64,000 nucleotides of DNA, taken from Halostella salina (GTDB taxonomy: Archaea > Halobacteriota > Halobacteria > Halobacteriales > Natronoarchaeaceae). The notes below the pieces were generated by a model. The model saw only the letters and a program-made list of their open reading frames with translations, was not told the DNA's origin and ran no database searches. This document shows, piece after piece, positions 20,160 to 28,548 of this stretch. The position numbers and the translations under genes were made by a program. The DNA lies in assembly GCF_003675855.1 (NCBI RefSeq), contig NZ_RCIH01000004.1:62001-126000 (forward strand). The letters are read 5' to 3'. The number at the start of each line of letters is the position of its first letter. Position 1 is the first letter of the stretch.

Positions 20160-20219
20160 GCGGGATTTGAAGCAGGGAGCGGCTTCGCCGCGACCGGGGT
20201 TCAAATCCCGCCTCGAGCG
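20160..20219 (+). repeat. Pseudo-T-arm tail behind tRNA-Asp copy 2
   Basis: Same structure as 19328-19387: inverted T-arm at 20160-20171, direct T-arm at 20200-20211, and a copy of the acceptor strand that has one change (ctcgagcg instead of ctcgggcg). The change would weaken acceptor-like pairing, so this tail is not under selection to act as a tRNA. Confidence 0.8.
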
Positions 20220-20296
20220 CTTTCTTCCGCATTCGCTTCGTAGCAGCGCGTCTTCTTCTCGATCGGCTGGTGCCGCCGGTTTGTTCGTCCCGCCGA

Positions 20297-21346
20297 CTAC
20301 GCATCCGGTTCGAGTGCAACGTCGCTCGCCCGCGGACTGGCACCGCCGTGTGGCGTGTCTCGCTCGCGGACCGTCACCGCGTGGACGGCCTCCGTCGCGT
20401 CGTCGACGAGCGTCACCTCGCCGGGGTCAGTCGGCGTCCGCTCGCCGAACGACGCGCCCATGTACGACGGCCGGGCGGCTTCGAGCGCGTCGCGGTCCGC
20501 GCGCGAGGTGAGCCGGTGGGCAACGACCAGGTCGGACTGTGAGACGGCGACCTCGGGGAGCGCGCTGGGGCGCTGTGTCGCGGCGACGAGGCTGACGCCG
20601 GGGTGGCGGCCGCGGGTCAGGAGCCGCCGGAGCGCCGGGCCGGCGACGCCGTCGAAGAAGGCGTGAGCCTCGTCGATCAGGAGCCAGGGCAGGCGCTCGA
20701 CATCGTTCGCGACTCGCGCGTCGTACAGCCCCGCCGCGACTGCGCGGACGACGGCGTTCATCGCCGCGGCGACGCGGCCGGAGACGTCCAGCACGGTCGC
20801 CTTGCCGTCGGCGAGGTCCGTTGCGGTCAGCCCGTCGGACGCGAAGACCCCCCACGAGTCGGCCAGGTCGAGGTGGTTCGCGGCCGCGCGACGGTGGGCA
20901 TCGGGGACGTCCACGTCACGGACCCGTTTTCGCATCGCGGCGAGGGACTCCGCCTCGGCCGCCGCGCGCCACACGAGCGCGCCGGGGCCGGACGACGGGT
21001 CGAGTCCGAGCATGTCGCACCACGCCCGCGGTGGGACCGCGTCGGCGGCGACTGCAGGGGACCGGTCGACCGTCGCGCTTACGTCGTCCGCGCCCGCCGT
21101 GAGGCCGTCGAACACGCCCATCGGGTCGACGACGACGGGTGCGACGCCGCTGGCGCGGGCGAGTTCCTCCGCGAGGACGCCCAGCGTATAGGACTTGCCG
21201 TAGCCGCGCTTGCCGACGACGAGCGCGGCGTGGGGGCCGTTCAGGTCGAGCCGGCAGGCCGCGCCGAGGCTCCCGTCGCGGGCGCGGAACGATCCCAGGT
21301 TCGCGGTCGGTCCGGCGTCCGCCGAGCGGCCGACGATGTCGGTCAC
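20297..21346 (-). CDS. HerA/DUF87-like ATPase
   Basis: A 349-residue P-loop ATPase that starts at a GTG. Walker A is GKRGYGKS near residue 45 and Walker B is LPWLLIDEAH near residue 225, with the sensor segment SLVAATQRPSALP after it. This is the FtsK-HerA branch, whose members pump or unwind DNA, often with the nuclease NurA. No nurA or mre11/rad50 lies beside it, and the usual HerA barrel domain is reduced. It resembles the stand-alone ATP-binding proteins common in haloarchaea; its role is unknown. Confidence 0.85.
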   Translation of the reverse strand: MTDIVGRSADAGPTANLGSFRARDGSLGAACRLDLNGPHAALVVGKRGYGKSYTLGVLAEELARASGVAPVVVDPMGVFDGLTAGADDVSATVDRSPAVAADAVPPRAWCDMLGLDPSSGPGALVWRAAAEAESLAAMRKRVRDVDVPDAHRRAAANHLDLADSWGVFASDGLTATDLADGKATVLDVSGRVAAAMNAVVRAVAAGLYDARVANDVERLPWLLIDEAHAFFDGVAGPALRRLLTRGRHPGVSLVAATQRPSALPEVAVSQSDLVVAHRLTSRADRDALEAARPSYMGASFGERTPTDPGEVTLVDDATEAVHAVTVRERDTPHGGASPRASDVALEPDA

Positions 21347-21421
21347 GGCGGGGCTGGTCGCGGCTTCCGTCTTGAACCCTCGGACGAGGGTTTATGAACG
21401 AACCCGGGACCAGACCGGTCC

Positions 21422-21868
21422 ATGCGAACGACACGGTTCGCGGACGACGAGCGTGCGATCGAGGGACTGCCGATCCGGCTGGTCATCGCTCTGGTCGTGG
21501 GCGTGGCGAGCCTGGGCGTGATGATGAACATGCTGTCCGGCGTCGGGAGCCTCGCGGTGAGCGAACTCGACGCGGAGCCGTCGCCGGACGTGGTGACGCC
21601 CGGCGAGGAGGAGGTGGAGGTACTCGTGGTCGACGCCGACGGCGACCCCGTGGCGGACGCGACGGTCGTCGTGCGCGGCGACACGGCGGAACTCGACGGG
21701 ACGAAGACGGCGACGACCGGCGGCGACGGGACGGCGACGGTGACCGTCGAACCGTCGCTCGGACCGAACCAGGAGGAGGGAACGCTCGAAGTCGACATCA
21801 AGCCGCCGTCGGGCGACGAGTACGTCGACCGCCGGGCGAACACGGCGATACTGGTGGTCGAAGAGTGA
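21422..21868 (+). CDS. Pilin-like membrane-anchored protein with Ig-like/carboxypeptidase-regulatory domain
   Basis: A 148-residue protein. Residues 1-15 are charged (TRFADDERAIEG), then a single hydrophobic segment runs from about 17 to 40 (PIRLVIALVVGVASLGVMMN). This layout is reminiscent of haloarchaeal type IV pilin-like N-termini. The remainder is an extracytoplasmic beta-sandwich (VEVLVVDADGDPVADATVVV), like carboxypeptidase-regulatory or Big-type domains. It is divergent from the HerA-like gene. Whether PibD cleaves it is not decided by the sequence. Confidence 0.75.
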   Translation: MRTTRFADDERAIEGLPIRLVIALVVGVASLGVMMNMLSGVGSLAVSELDAEPSPDVVTPGEEEVEVLVVDADGDPVADATVVVRGDTAELDGTKTATTGGDGTATVTVEPSLGPNQEEGTLEVDIKPPSGDEYVDRRANTAILVVEE

Positions 21869-21889
21869 GCGGCGGGGGGTCAGGCGGTG

Positions 21890-22621
21890 TCAGCCGTCCC
21901 AGTCGATCCAGTCCTGCTCCCACCCGGTGCGAGACTGGGCCTCCCGGCGGGCGCGCTCGCGGTCCTCGCGGGCGGTTCGGTTGCGCTCGATGGCGTCGGC
22001 CTGCTCGCCCTCGACGAGCAGGGGCGCGAACGCGACCGACCCGAGTTCGGTCCGTTCGCCGTCCTCGACGACGGTCAGGCTCTGCGTGTTCGTGCCGACG
22101 GGCATCACGAGGCGGCCGCCGTCGGCGAGCTGGGCGAGCAGTGCGTCGGGTGGACTAACTGCCGCCGCCTCCAGCAGGATCCGGTCGAACGGGGCGTACT
22201 CCGGCAGCCCCTCGGCACCGTCGCGGCAGTCGACCAGGACGCCCTCGTAGCCCGCATCTGCGAGGTTCCCGCGGGCGTCGTACACCACCCGGCGGGCGAT
22301 GTCGACCGCGTGGACGTTGGCCTCGCCGACGACTTCGGCCAGCACGGCGGCGGTGTAGCCGACGCCCGCGCCGACGACGAGCACGTCGTCGCCGGGGTCG
22401 GCGTCGAGGGCTTCCAGCAGGCGGGCGACGGTGCTCGGCGCGAGGACGCGCGTGCCGAGCCGGCGATGGGCGGTGTCGGCGTAGGCGCTGCGCTCGTCGC
22501 CGACGAACTCGTGGCGGGGAACTGCACGCATGGCAACGCTGAGGCGGTCGCTCCGAACGACCCCCTTGGCCTCGTGTTCGAGGCTGTCGACCATGTCGTC
22601 GCGCAGGACGACGGGCTCCAT
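21890..22621 (-). CDS. Protein-L-isoaspartate O-methyltransferase-like protein
   Basis: A 243-residue SAM-dependent methyltransferase of the PIMT family. It has the pre-motif AMRAVPRHEFV and motif I VLVVGAGVGYTAAVLAEVVG near residue 80. True PIMT enzymes repair isoaspartyl residues in aged proteins. It differs from the second PIMT at 23648: motif I begins GAG rather than GTG, and a basic/acidic tail of about 35 residues (RNRTAREDRERARRE) is added. It may be a diverged paralogue with another substrate. Confidence 0.85.
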   Translation of the reverse strand: MEPVVLRDDMVDSLEHEAKGVVRSDRLSVAMRAVPRHEFVGDERSAYADTAHRRLGTRVLAPSTVARLLEALDADPGDDVLVVGAGVGYTAAVLAEVVGEANVHAVDIARRVVYDARGNLADAGYEGVLVDCRDGAEGLPEYAPFDRILLEAAAVSPPDALLAQLADGGRLVMPVGTNTQSLTVVEDGERTELGSVAFAPLLVEGEQADAIERNRTAREDRERARREAQSRTGWEQDWIDWDG

Positions 22622-22672
22622 GGTCGACCTACCGGCTCGACGCTAATCAATCGCGCGCTCAGGCGCGGTCAC

Positions 22673-23602
22673 TCACCCGCTGGAGGGCGTCGCGGTCACG
22701 GCCTGCCGGTCGGTGCCGGGTACGTCGCGGACCGCGACGCCGTCGAACCCGGCGTCAGTGAGCCAGTCCCGGTAGTCGTCGGCGTCGTATGCGCCGCCGT
22801 CACCGGTCGCCAGCGCCTCGACCGCGACGCTCGTCGCGCGCGGTGACCGGTCCGCGAGCCGGTCGACGACGACCGCGACGCCGTCCGGGTCGAGCGCGTC
22901 GCGGACGGCGGCGAGGAGGCCCCGGAACTCGGCGGCGTGGATCCGTGGCGAGAGGTCTGGCAGGAAGGCGAGGTCCGCGTCCGGGAGGGAATCGGCGAAC
23001 TCGACGGCCCGGAGGTCGACGGATTCGTTCGCCAGAAACGGCCGCGTCACCTCGACGGCGTCCGGGCGGTCGGCGAGCGTGGTATCGTAGCCACGGGCCG
23101 CGAACTCGACCGCGAACGTCCCCGGCGCGCCACCCACGTCCAGCACGCGTTCGGCGTCGGGCCGTTCGCGGACCGCGGCGGTGACGCAGGCGCGGACGAC
23201 CGCCTCGTCCGTGGCCGCGACGGCTCCGAGCCGGTTCCGCGTCCAGTCGTCGGACCGCGCGGGCGGCTTGCCCGTCCGCATCGTCTTGGGGAGGGAAGCC
23301 AGCGCGTCGAACAGGTCGATCTCTCGCGAGAGACGGCCGATCGAGCGCACGTCGGTCTTCGCCAGAAAGCCCAGCGCCCGGTTCGTCGGCTCGTAGGCGT
23401 CGCCGACCCGGTCGAGAAACCCCTCCGCGGCGAGCGCGTCGACGGTGACTTCGGCCGCGCGCTCGGTGACGCCCGTCTCGGCGGCCACCTCGGTCGGTGT
23501 CCCGGCGCTGGTCATCAGCGCGTCGAGCACGCCCGTCTCGCGGGCGGCCCACAGCAGCGCGAGCGTCTCGACCGACGCACCGTCGCGGTCTCGTGTCGGC
23601 AT
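22673..23602 (-). CDS. Methyltransferase with N-terminal winged helix (O-methyltransferase type)
   Basis: A 309-residue protein. Residues 1-75 form a dimerisation/winged-helix domain (TPTEVAAETGVTERAAEVTV), as in plant- and bacterial-type O-methyltransferases. The SAM-binding Rossmann fold begins with RVLDVGGAPGTFAVEFAARG near residue 150. The substrate is unknown; such proteins methylate hydroxyls of small molecules. It lies between two PIMT genes on the same strand. Confidence 0.85.
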   Translation of the reverse strand: MPTRDRDGASVETLALLWAARETGVLDALMTSAGTPTEVAAETGVTERAAEVTVDALAAEGFLDRVGDAYEPTNRALGFLAKTDVRSIGRLSREIDLFDALASLPKTMRTGKPPARSDDWTRNRLGAVAATDEAVVRACVTAAVRERPDAERVLDVGGAPGTFAVEFAARGYDTTLADRPDAVEVTRPFLANESVDLRAVEFADSLPDADLAFLPDLSPRIHAAEFRGLLAAVRDALDPDGVAVVVDRLADRSPRATSVAVEALATGDGGAYDADDYRDWLTDAGFDGVAVRDVPGTDRQAVTATPSSG

Positions 23603-23647
23603 GCGACGGCGTTCGGCCGCGACCGGGAAAAAGCGTCCCGCTACGGC

Positions 23648-24289
23648 TCAGTCGTCGCCGCGGAGCGTGACAAAGCGCACGCCGCCGTGGTCCTCGCGCT
23701 CGACCCCGTCGGCGGTTTTGCGGAGCAGTTCGAGTCGCTGGCGCTCCGTCCCGACTGGCGCGAGGATCAGGCCGCCGTCCCGCACCTGTTCGACGACCGC
23801 ATCGGGCACCGACGGAACTGCACAGGTGAAGTAGGCCGCGTCGTACGGCGCGTGTTCGGGCCAGCCCTCGCGGCCGTCGCCGTGGCGGACCGACACGTCG
23901 CCGTACCCGAGGTCGGCGAGTGTCTCGCGGGCGCGCTCGGCGAGCGCCGCGCCGTACTCGACGCTGTACACGTGCTCCGCCCCGACCACCTCGGCGGTGA
24001 CGGCGGCGTGGTAGCCACAGCCCGTCCCGACCTCCAGCACCTCGTCGCCGGGGCCGAGGTCGAGCAGATCGGTCATGATGGCGACCATGTGGGGCGCACT
24101 GATCGTCTGGTCGTCGCCGATCGGCAGCGGGTGGTCCTCGTAGGCGCGGTCGCGGCGGGACTCGGGGACGAACTCGTGGCGCGGGACCGCCCGCAACGCC
24201 GCGAGCGTCGCTTCGTCGTCCACCCGCTTCGCGAGGCGGTCGACGAGCTTCCGGCGGCGCGCCGCGTAGTCGGGATCCCCCCCGAACAT
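23648..24289 (-). CDS. pcm: Protein-L-isoaspartate O-methyltransferase
   Basis: A 213-residue canonical PIMT: ALRAVPRHEFVP, a YEDHPLPIGDDQTISAPHMV segment that holds the isoaspartate-binding residues, and motif I VLEVGTGCGYHAAVTAEVVG. It converts L-isoaspartyl residues to methyl esters for repair. ATG 24289 is taken as start; a GTG at 24295 overlaps the stop of the zinc-finger gene upstream, so the two are translationally linked either way. Confidence 0.95.
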   Translation of the reverse strand: MFGGDPDYAARRRKLVDRLAKRVDDEATLAALRAVPRHEFVPESRRDRAYEDHPLPIGDDQTISAPHMVAIMTDLLDLGPGDEVLEVGTGCGYHAAVTAEVVGAEHVYSVEYGAALAERARETLADLGYGDVSVRHGDGREGWPEHAPYDAAYFTCAVPSVPDAVVEQVRDGGLILAPVGTERQRLELLRKTADGVEREDHGGVRFVTLRGDD

Positions 24290-24291
24290 CG

Positions 24292-24948
24292 TCACCAGGC
24301 CGACCAGGCGCTCGTGGTCCGGTCGCGGCCGTACAGCCGCTTGATGTCCTTCGCGATGGCGGTGTCGCCGTCGTAGTCGAGCTTGTCGAACTGGTACCCC
24401 TCGGCGTCGTCGCGGACGACGATCCCCTCTACGTCGAACGCCTCGTCGCCGTGCTCCTCGGCCTCGCCGACGACGAACTCGTAGTCGCCGGGGACGAACA
24501 GCTCGACGCTCCGGGTGTCCTCGCGGTTCCCGGTCCCCTCCTTCGGGTGGATCGTCGCGTTGACGCTCACGTTGTCGACGGCACGGGTCCAGAACGTCTC
24601 CACGTCCTCGGCGAGGGCCTCCTCGACCCGCTGCTGCTCGCCGAGTTCGAGGCTGGTGATCCGCACCGTCATGATCGCCTCCTCGGTGTCGAGGACGAAC
24701 TCCTCGCCGACCGCGACGGTCTCCTCGGGCGGCGCTTCGACGGTCGCAGTGAACGATTCGCCGTCCTGCGAGACGACCACGTCGCGGGTGACAGGCTCGT
24801 CCGCCTCGATCCTCGTCTTGTGGACGTGGTCACACTCGGTACACCGGACCGTGACCTGTCCGCCCGGCTTCAACACCTCGTGGACCGTCTCCACGTCGGG
24901 CGAGCAGGACGGGCACGTCGCCGGTACCCGTTCGGAAACGTCAGTCAT
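24292..24948 (-). CDS. HVO_0476-type zinc-finger protein
   Basis: A 218-residue haloarchaeal protein with an N-terminal zinc ribbon formed by CPSC (residues 12-15) and CTEC, followed by beta-rich domains (VTRDVVVSQDGESFTATVEA). I recognise it as the HVO_0476 family from haloarchaeal annotation; no function is known to me. It overlaps or touches pcm downstream and is likely co-transcribed with it. Confidence 0.85.
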   Translation of the reverse strand: MTDVSERVPATCPSCSPDVETVHEVLKPGGQVTVRCTECDHVHKTRIEADEPVTRDVVVSQDGESFTATVEAPPEETVAVGEEFVLDTEEAIMTVRITSLELGEQQRVEEALAEDVETFWTRAVDNVSVNATIHPKEGTGNREDTRSVELFVPGDYEFVVGEAEEHGDEAFDVEGIVVRDDAEGYQFDKLDYDGDTAIAKDIKRLYGRDRTTSAWSAW

Positions 24949-24996
24949 ACCCGGCCGTACTCCCCGTGAGCGTAAAAGGGATCGGAGTCGAGGGTC

Positions 24997-26145
24997 TCAG
25001 TCGGCCCCGGGATCGCCGGGATCGGTTCCACCGTCGGTGGCTGTAGTGGGGTCCCCGGCCGGGCGTTCCTCGGTCCCCGTCGTCGAGCTGTCGACGGTCG
25101 CCGTCCGGCCACGGAGCCAGTTGTCGAGCGCGAGCGGACCGCTCCCGGTGATGAACAGCATCGACGCGAGGCCAAACAGGGAGATGTGTGCGATCACCGG
25201 GTCGTCCGGCAGGCCAAAGAGCGTCGTCGTGAAGAGCAGGAACGCGACAGCCGCGCTCGCGCGGGTGAACAGGCCGAGGATGACGACGATCCCGAGCGCG
25301 ATCTCCGTGAGGCCGGCCCCGACGACCCACATCCCCGGCTCGACCGGGACGACGGCTGTCAGGTCGTACTTTTCGACGACCAGGAGCGCGCGGCCCGGGT
25401 TCAGCAGCTTCTCGACGAAGCCGAGGTAGACGAACGTGACGCCGAGCGCCACCCGCACCGCGGTCGCCGCGTAGTCCTCGTACGGCGAGACGACGGCGTC
25501 GAACCGCTTCGACAGTCCGCGGAAGGGGTCGACCTTCGAGTACAGGGTCCGGTCGTCGTCGGCGACTTCCTTGAACATCTGGTCCGCGCTGGGCCGGCCG
25601 CTCCCGACGAGGACGATGCCGACGAGCGCGCCCACGTACTCGACCGCGAGCAGCAGCTGCGGTTCCACGGCGAGCCGGGCAAGGTACGCGGCCAGCGCGA
25701 CGGCGGCGACGAACCGGGTGGCGAGTCCGAACAGGAGGAAGAAGCCGACGACCACCTGGAACAGCCGCGTCGTCGCCGGCACCGCGGGGCTGAAGAAGTA
25801 GCCCGCGAACCCCGCGCCGACGAGCGGGAGGCCGACGCTCAGCCGGAGCATCCACGGGACGAGGTCGACGTACTCGGCGAGTGTCCGCCGGAGGACGGCC
25901 AGGTCGTACGCCGCCGGACGGAAGCGGAGGTAGCCGGCGGCCGCGGTCGCGACGAGCAGGCCGCCGCCGAGAAACAGCGCCGCGTGCAGCGGCACGGCGA
26001 GCACGTCGACGACGAACCGGACGGCGTCGACTGGGTCGCCCGACCCCTCGGTGACGTATCTGACGTGGGCTCGCGCCCGTCCGGTGGCCAGCAAGAGGGT
26101 CGCGGCGAGGGCGACCGGCAGGGCGGCGGCGCGTCTGTGGGACAT
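24997..26145 (-). CDS. DoxX-like polytopic membrane protein
   Basis: A 382-residue protein with an N-terminal signal/TM segment (ALPVALAATLLLATG) and about eight more helices. The C-terminal half contains the DoxX pattern: VRVALGVTFVYLGFVEKLLNPGR near residue 220, then GLTEIALGIVVILGLFTRASA. The N-terminal half has a second, weaker helix bundle of similar size. DoxX proteins are quinone- or thiol-linked membrane proteins. The tail is a soluble Thr/Asp/Gly-rich stretch. ATG 26145 is chosen because the upstream open frame overlaps no homology. Confidence 0.8.
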   Translation of the reverse strand: MSHRRAAALPVALAATLLLATGRARAHVRYVTEGSGDPVDAVRFVVDVLAVPLHAALFLGGGLLVATAAAGYLRFRPAAYDLAVLRRTLAEYVDLVPWMLRLSVGLPLVGAGFAGYFFSPAVPATTRLFQVVVGFFLLFGLATRFVAAVALAAYLARLAVEPQLLLAVEYVGALVGIVLVGSGRPSADQMFKEVADDDRTLYSKVDPFRGLSKRFDAVVSPYEDYAATAVRVALGVTFVYLGFVEKLLNPGRALLVVEKYDLTAVVPVEPGMWVVGAGLTEIALGIVVILGLFTRASAAVAFLLFTTTLFGLPDDPVIAHISLFGLASMLFITGSGPLALDNWLRGRTATVDSSTTGTEERPAGDPTTATDGGTDPGDPGAD

Positions 26146-26183
26146 GGCTGCGGCTAGGGCCGGCGCGAGGGAAAAACCCGCGG

Positions 26184-27137
26184 TCAGACGCCCTCGGGCA
26201 GTTCGATCCGCTCGCCGTCGACGTACACCGTCGGGTCGCGAATGATCCCGTCGAGGTGGATCGGCGCGTCGGTGTCGCCGCCGATGCCGGCGTCGTCGCC
26301 GAGCGCGACGTGGACGGTGCCCGCCGCCTTCTCGTCCAGCAGGACGGAACCGACGAGTTCGGTGACGGCGACGTTCGTCCCGATGCCGAGTTCCGCGAGG
26401 TTGTACGCCGCATCGCCGACTTCCTCGGCGGCCGTCTCGACCTGCTCGCGGATGTCGTCGTCGCTGATCGACGTGACGAAGCCGTCCTCGACCTCGAACG
26501 TCAGCGTCTCGCCGTTGTCGAGCAGCCCGTGGGGCATCATCGTCCCGTCGACGACGTACGTTCCCTCGGCCGTCTCGGGGCTGACGAACACCTCGCCGGC
26601 GGGCAGGTTCGAGAACGACCCCGGCTCGCGGATCATCCCGTGGTCGTCGCGCCACTCGCGGTCGCCCGGGTAGACGGTGAAGTCCGTGCCGAGGTCGGTC
26701 GTGACCCGCACCTCGTCGGCGTCGGCGACCTTCGCCAGCATCGCGTCGCACTCCTCGCGGATGTTCTCGTAGTCGGCGTCAAGCCCCGTCAGGAACACCT
26801 CCTCGGTGATCCCGGGGAGCGTCGCGCCGCGCGCGCCGGCCTCGCAGGCGTCGCCGCGGGCGCGTGTGTGACTGATACTTTTCGTCGTCGGCGCGAGGAA
26901 GGCGTCGGCGTCCCGCATCGCCGCGGCGATGGGGGCGGGCGGCTCCTCGCCGTGCTGGTCGCCCGGCGGATAGCGCAGCAGCACCGCGTCGTCGGTGACC
27001 GCGCTCGCCGCCTCGTACAGCGCCTCGCCGATGGGCAGGCGCTTGTCGTCGGTGACGACCGCGCAGGACTCGTCCGTCTGGAGGTCGAGGCACTGTTCGA
27101 CGGCGGTCTCGGCCGGTCCGCGGAACTCCTCGTTCAT
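26184..27137 (-). CDS. Aminopeptidase (M29-like metallopeptidase)
   Basis: A 317-residue protein resembling the thermophilic aminopeptidase/leucyl aminopeptidase M29 group. The central VRVTTDLGTDFTVYPGDREW strand pattern, the NLPAGEVFVSPETAEGTYVV block and the C-terminal AELGIGTN segment are the family landmarks; E and H residues in those blocks would coordinate metal. It should be a cytoplasmic peptidase acting on short peptides. ATG 27137 gives MNEEFRGPAETAVEQCL; longer upstream frame is out of register with known homologues. Confidence 0.82.
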   Translation of the reverse strand: MNEEFRGPAETAVEQCLDLQTDESCAVVTDDKRLPIGEALYEAASAVTDDAVLLRYPPGDQHGEEPPAPIAAAMRDADAFLAPTTKSISHTRARGDACEAGARGATLPGITEEVFLTGLDADYENIREECDAMLAKVADADEVRVTTDLGTDFTVYPGDREWRDDHGMIREPGSFSNLPAGEVFVSPETAEGTYVVDGTMMPHGLLDNGETLTFEVEDGFVTSISDDDIREQVETAAEEVGDAAYNLAELGIGTNVAVTELVGSVLLDEKAAGTVHVALGDDAGIGGDTDAPIHLDGIIRDPTVYVDGERIELPEGV

Positions 27138-27214
27138 GCCCGCGACTCCGGCCGGGGAGGGAATGATACTGACGGTTGCGCCCGCGGGCAGGGGAGTTGC
27201 CCTCGGGCCACCCC

Positions 27215-27709
27215 CTATGCTTCCTCTATCTGTTCGAACTCTACACTTCCCGCCTCGGTGTCGAGCACCGCGACGTGGAGCGGTTCGGGCGCGGGCGGGA
27301 TGGCGATCCCGCCGGGGTTGATCCGGACGGTGTCGCCCTCGTCGTGGCGGCGCTGATGGGTGTGGCCGTGACACACGTAGTCGTACGCGCCGCAGTCGAC
27401 CAGCGCCTCCACGATGGGGATGCTGGTGCCGTGGTACACCGCTATCTCAGCCCCGTCGAGCGTCAGCTCCGCGAGTTCGCCGTGGTACGTGCCGAACTCG
27501 TCGACCGTCGACGCGAGATTCCACTCGCCGTCGTTGTTGCCCCGGACGGCGTGGAACGCCCACGGGCAGTCGAACGGCGTCGCCGAGAACGGCGCGACGA
27601 AGTCGCCGCAGTGGACGACTGTCTCGACGCCCTCGCGCTCGAAGTGTTCGACCGCCCGCTCGACCAGTTCGACGTTGTCGTGGGTGTCCGAGACGATGCC
27701 GACTCGCAT
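27215..27709 (-). CDS. Calcineurin-like metallophosphoesterase (YfcE/MJ0936 type)
   Basis: A 164-residue minimal phosphoesterase. The metal ligands are visible: D8 and H10 in IVSDTH, D36 in HCGDF, N59 in RGNND, and the GHTH motif near residue 115. The family hydrolyses phosphodiesters in vitro; the natural substrate is unknown. It is a stand-alone gene between the aminopeptidase and the DUF2270 protein. Confidence 0.93.
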   Translation of the reverse strand: MRVGIVSDTHDNVELVERAVEHFEREGVETVVHCGDFVAPFSATPFDCPWAFHAVRGNNDGEWNLASTVDEFGTYHGELAELTLDGAEIAVYHGTSIPIVEALVDCGAYDYVCHGHTHQRRHDEGDTVRINPGGIAIPPAPEPLHVAVLDTEAGSVEFEQIEEA

Positions 27710-27769
27710 GGGCGGCGGTACGGCGACGGACGGGAAAAGCGTGGGCGGTCGGGGCGACTCGCTCGACGG

Positions 27770-28480
27770 TCACCCGTTTTTCCACTTCCCGGGTTCCTCG
27801 TCGTGGACCTCGCCTTTCGCCTCGCGGCCGCCCGGCCACGCGGCGACGGCGACGACGGCGAGGTAGAACGCGCCGAGCGCCCCCGCGACGGCGACGCCGG
27901 GGACGCCGGGGAGCGCCGCCGCCTCGGTCCATCGGGCCTCGGGCGTGAACAGCGTGACCTTCGCCGCCCACGCGACGCCGAGCACCGCGAACAGGTGCCC
28001 GTAGACGCGCCGGACGCGCCGCGAGAGCGCCTCTCGCGTCGTCACCTTGAACGTGGGGTTGCGGAGGTCGTCGCTCAGCTCCGCGCGCCAGTCGGCGTGT
28101 TCCGCGCCGACCGGCTCCAGCGCGTTCGCGAAGACGTTCTCCTCGACGAACCGGACCCGCGCCCGGTACAGGTCGTAGAAGCGGTAGCGCCGAACCTCGT
28201 AGGAGAGAAACACCGCGAGGATGACGACGCCCACCAGCAGCAGGTACGCCGGCATCGCCGGGCGGGCGAAGACGACGGAGAGCAGCGCCGCGAGCACCGT
28301 GATCGCCCAGTTCGTCGTCCCGTCGATCCGCGTCTGACTGTTGTTGGCCTGGCTGACGCCGCCGCGGTAGTAGCTGGAGAGGAGCACGAGCAGCGAGTCG
28401 GTCTCGTCGGCTATCTCGGCGGCGACCTCCTGATCCTCCCCGTCGAGCGGGCCGTCCCGTCGCTGGTGGTCGTCCGACAT
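27770..28480 (-). CDS. DUF2270 membrane protein
   Basis: A 236-residue protein with about four hydrophobic segments: a pair near 58-92 (WAITVLAALLSVVFARP, then LLLVGVVILAVFL) and a second pair near 165-215. The charged loop between them contains the conserved YRARVRFVEENVF. I recognise this as DUF2270, known from haloarchaea and some bacteria, with no established role. It starts with a soluble acidic N-terminus of about 45 residues. Confidence 0.85.
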   Translation of the reverse strand: MSDDHQRRDGPLDGEDQEVAAEIADETDSLLVLLSSYYRGGVSQANNSQTRIDGTTNWAITVLAALLSVVFARPAMPAYLLLVGVVILAVFLSYEVRRYRFYDLYRARVRFVEENVFANALEPVGAEHADWRAELSDDLRNPTFKVTTREALSRRVRRVYGHLFAVLGVAWAAKVTLFTPEARWTEAAALPGVPGVAVAGALGAFYLAVVAVAAWPGGREAKGEVHDEEPGKWKNG

Positions 28481-28548
28481 GGCGGACGTTCTCCGGCGAC
28501 GTGCATAGTCGTCGGGGGCGGCGGAACGACGGCCGCTGCGTCCGGCGC

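Larger units (their letters stand above)
19205..20219 (+). mobile_element. tRNA-Asp tandem duplication carrying a nuclease gene
   Basis: Bases 19205-19387 and 20037-20219 are near identical (two differences seen) at an offset of 832 bp. Each copy contains 9 bp of leader, a complete tRNA-Asp(GTC) and a tail ending in a second copy of the tRNA 3' end. Between the copies sits a small PD-(D/E)XK nuclease-like gene. The arrangement resembles a target-site duplication around a compact element using the tRNA 3' region, but no integrase or transposase is present. A plain unequal-recombination duplication is the alternative. Confidence 0.5.

Noticed and set aside
20068-20343. Small minus-strand frame containing AGFEPRSRR-like text across the tRNA-Asp tail
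   Set aside because: It translates tRNA and tail sequence. Such AGFEPRSRR-like predicted peptides recur where tRNA 3' ends are read as protein.
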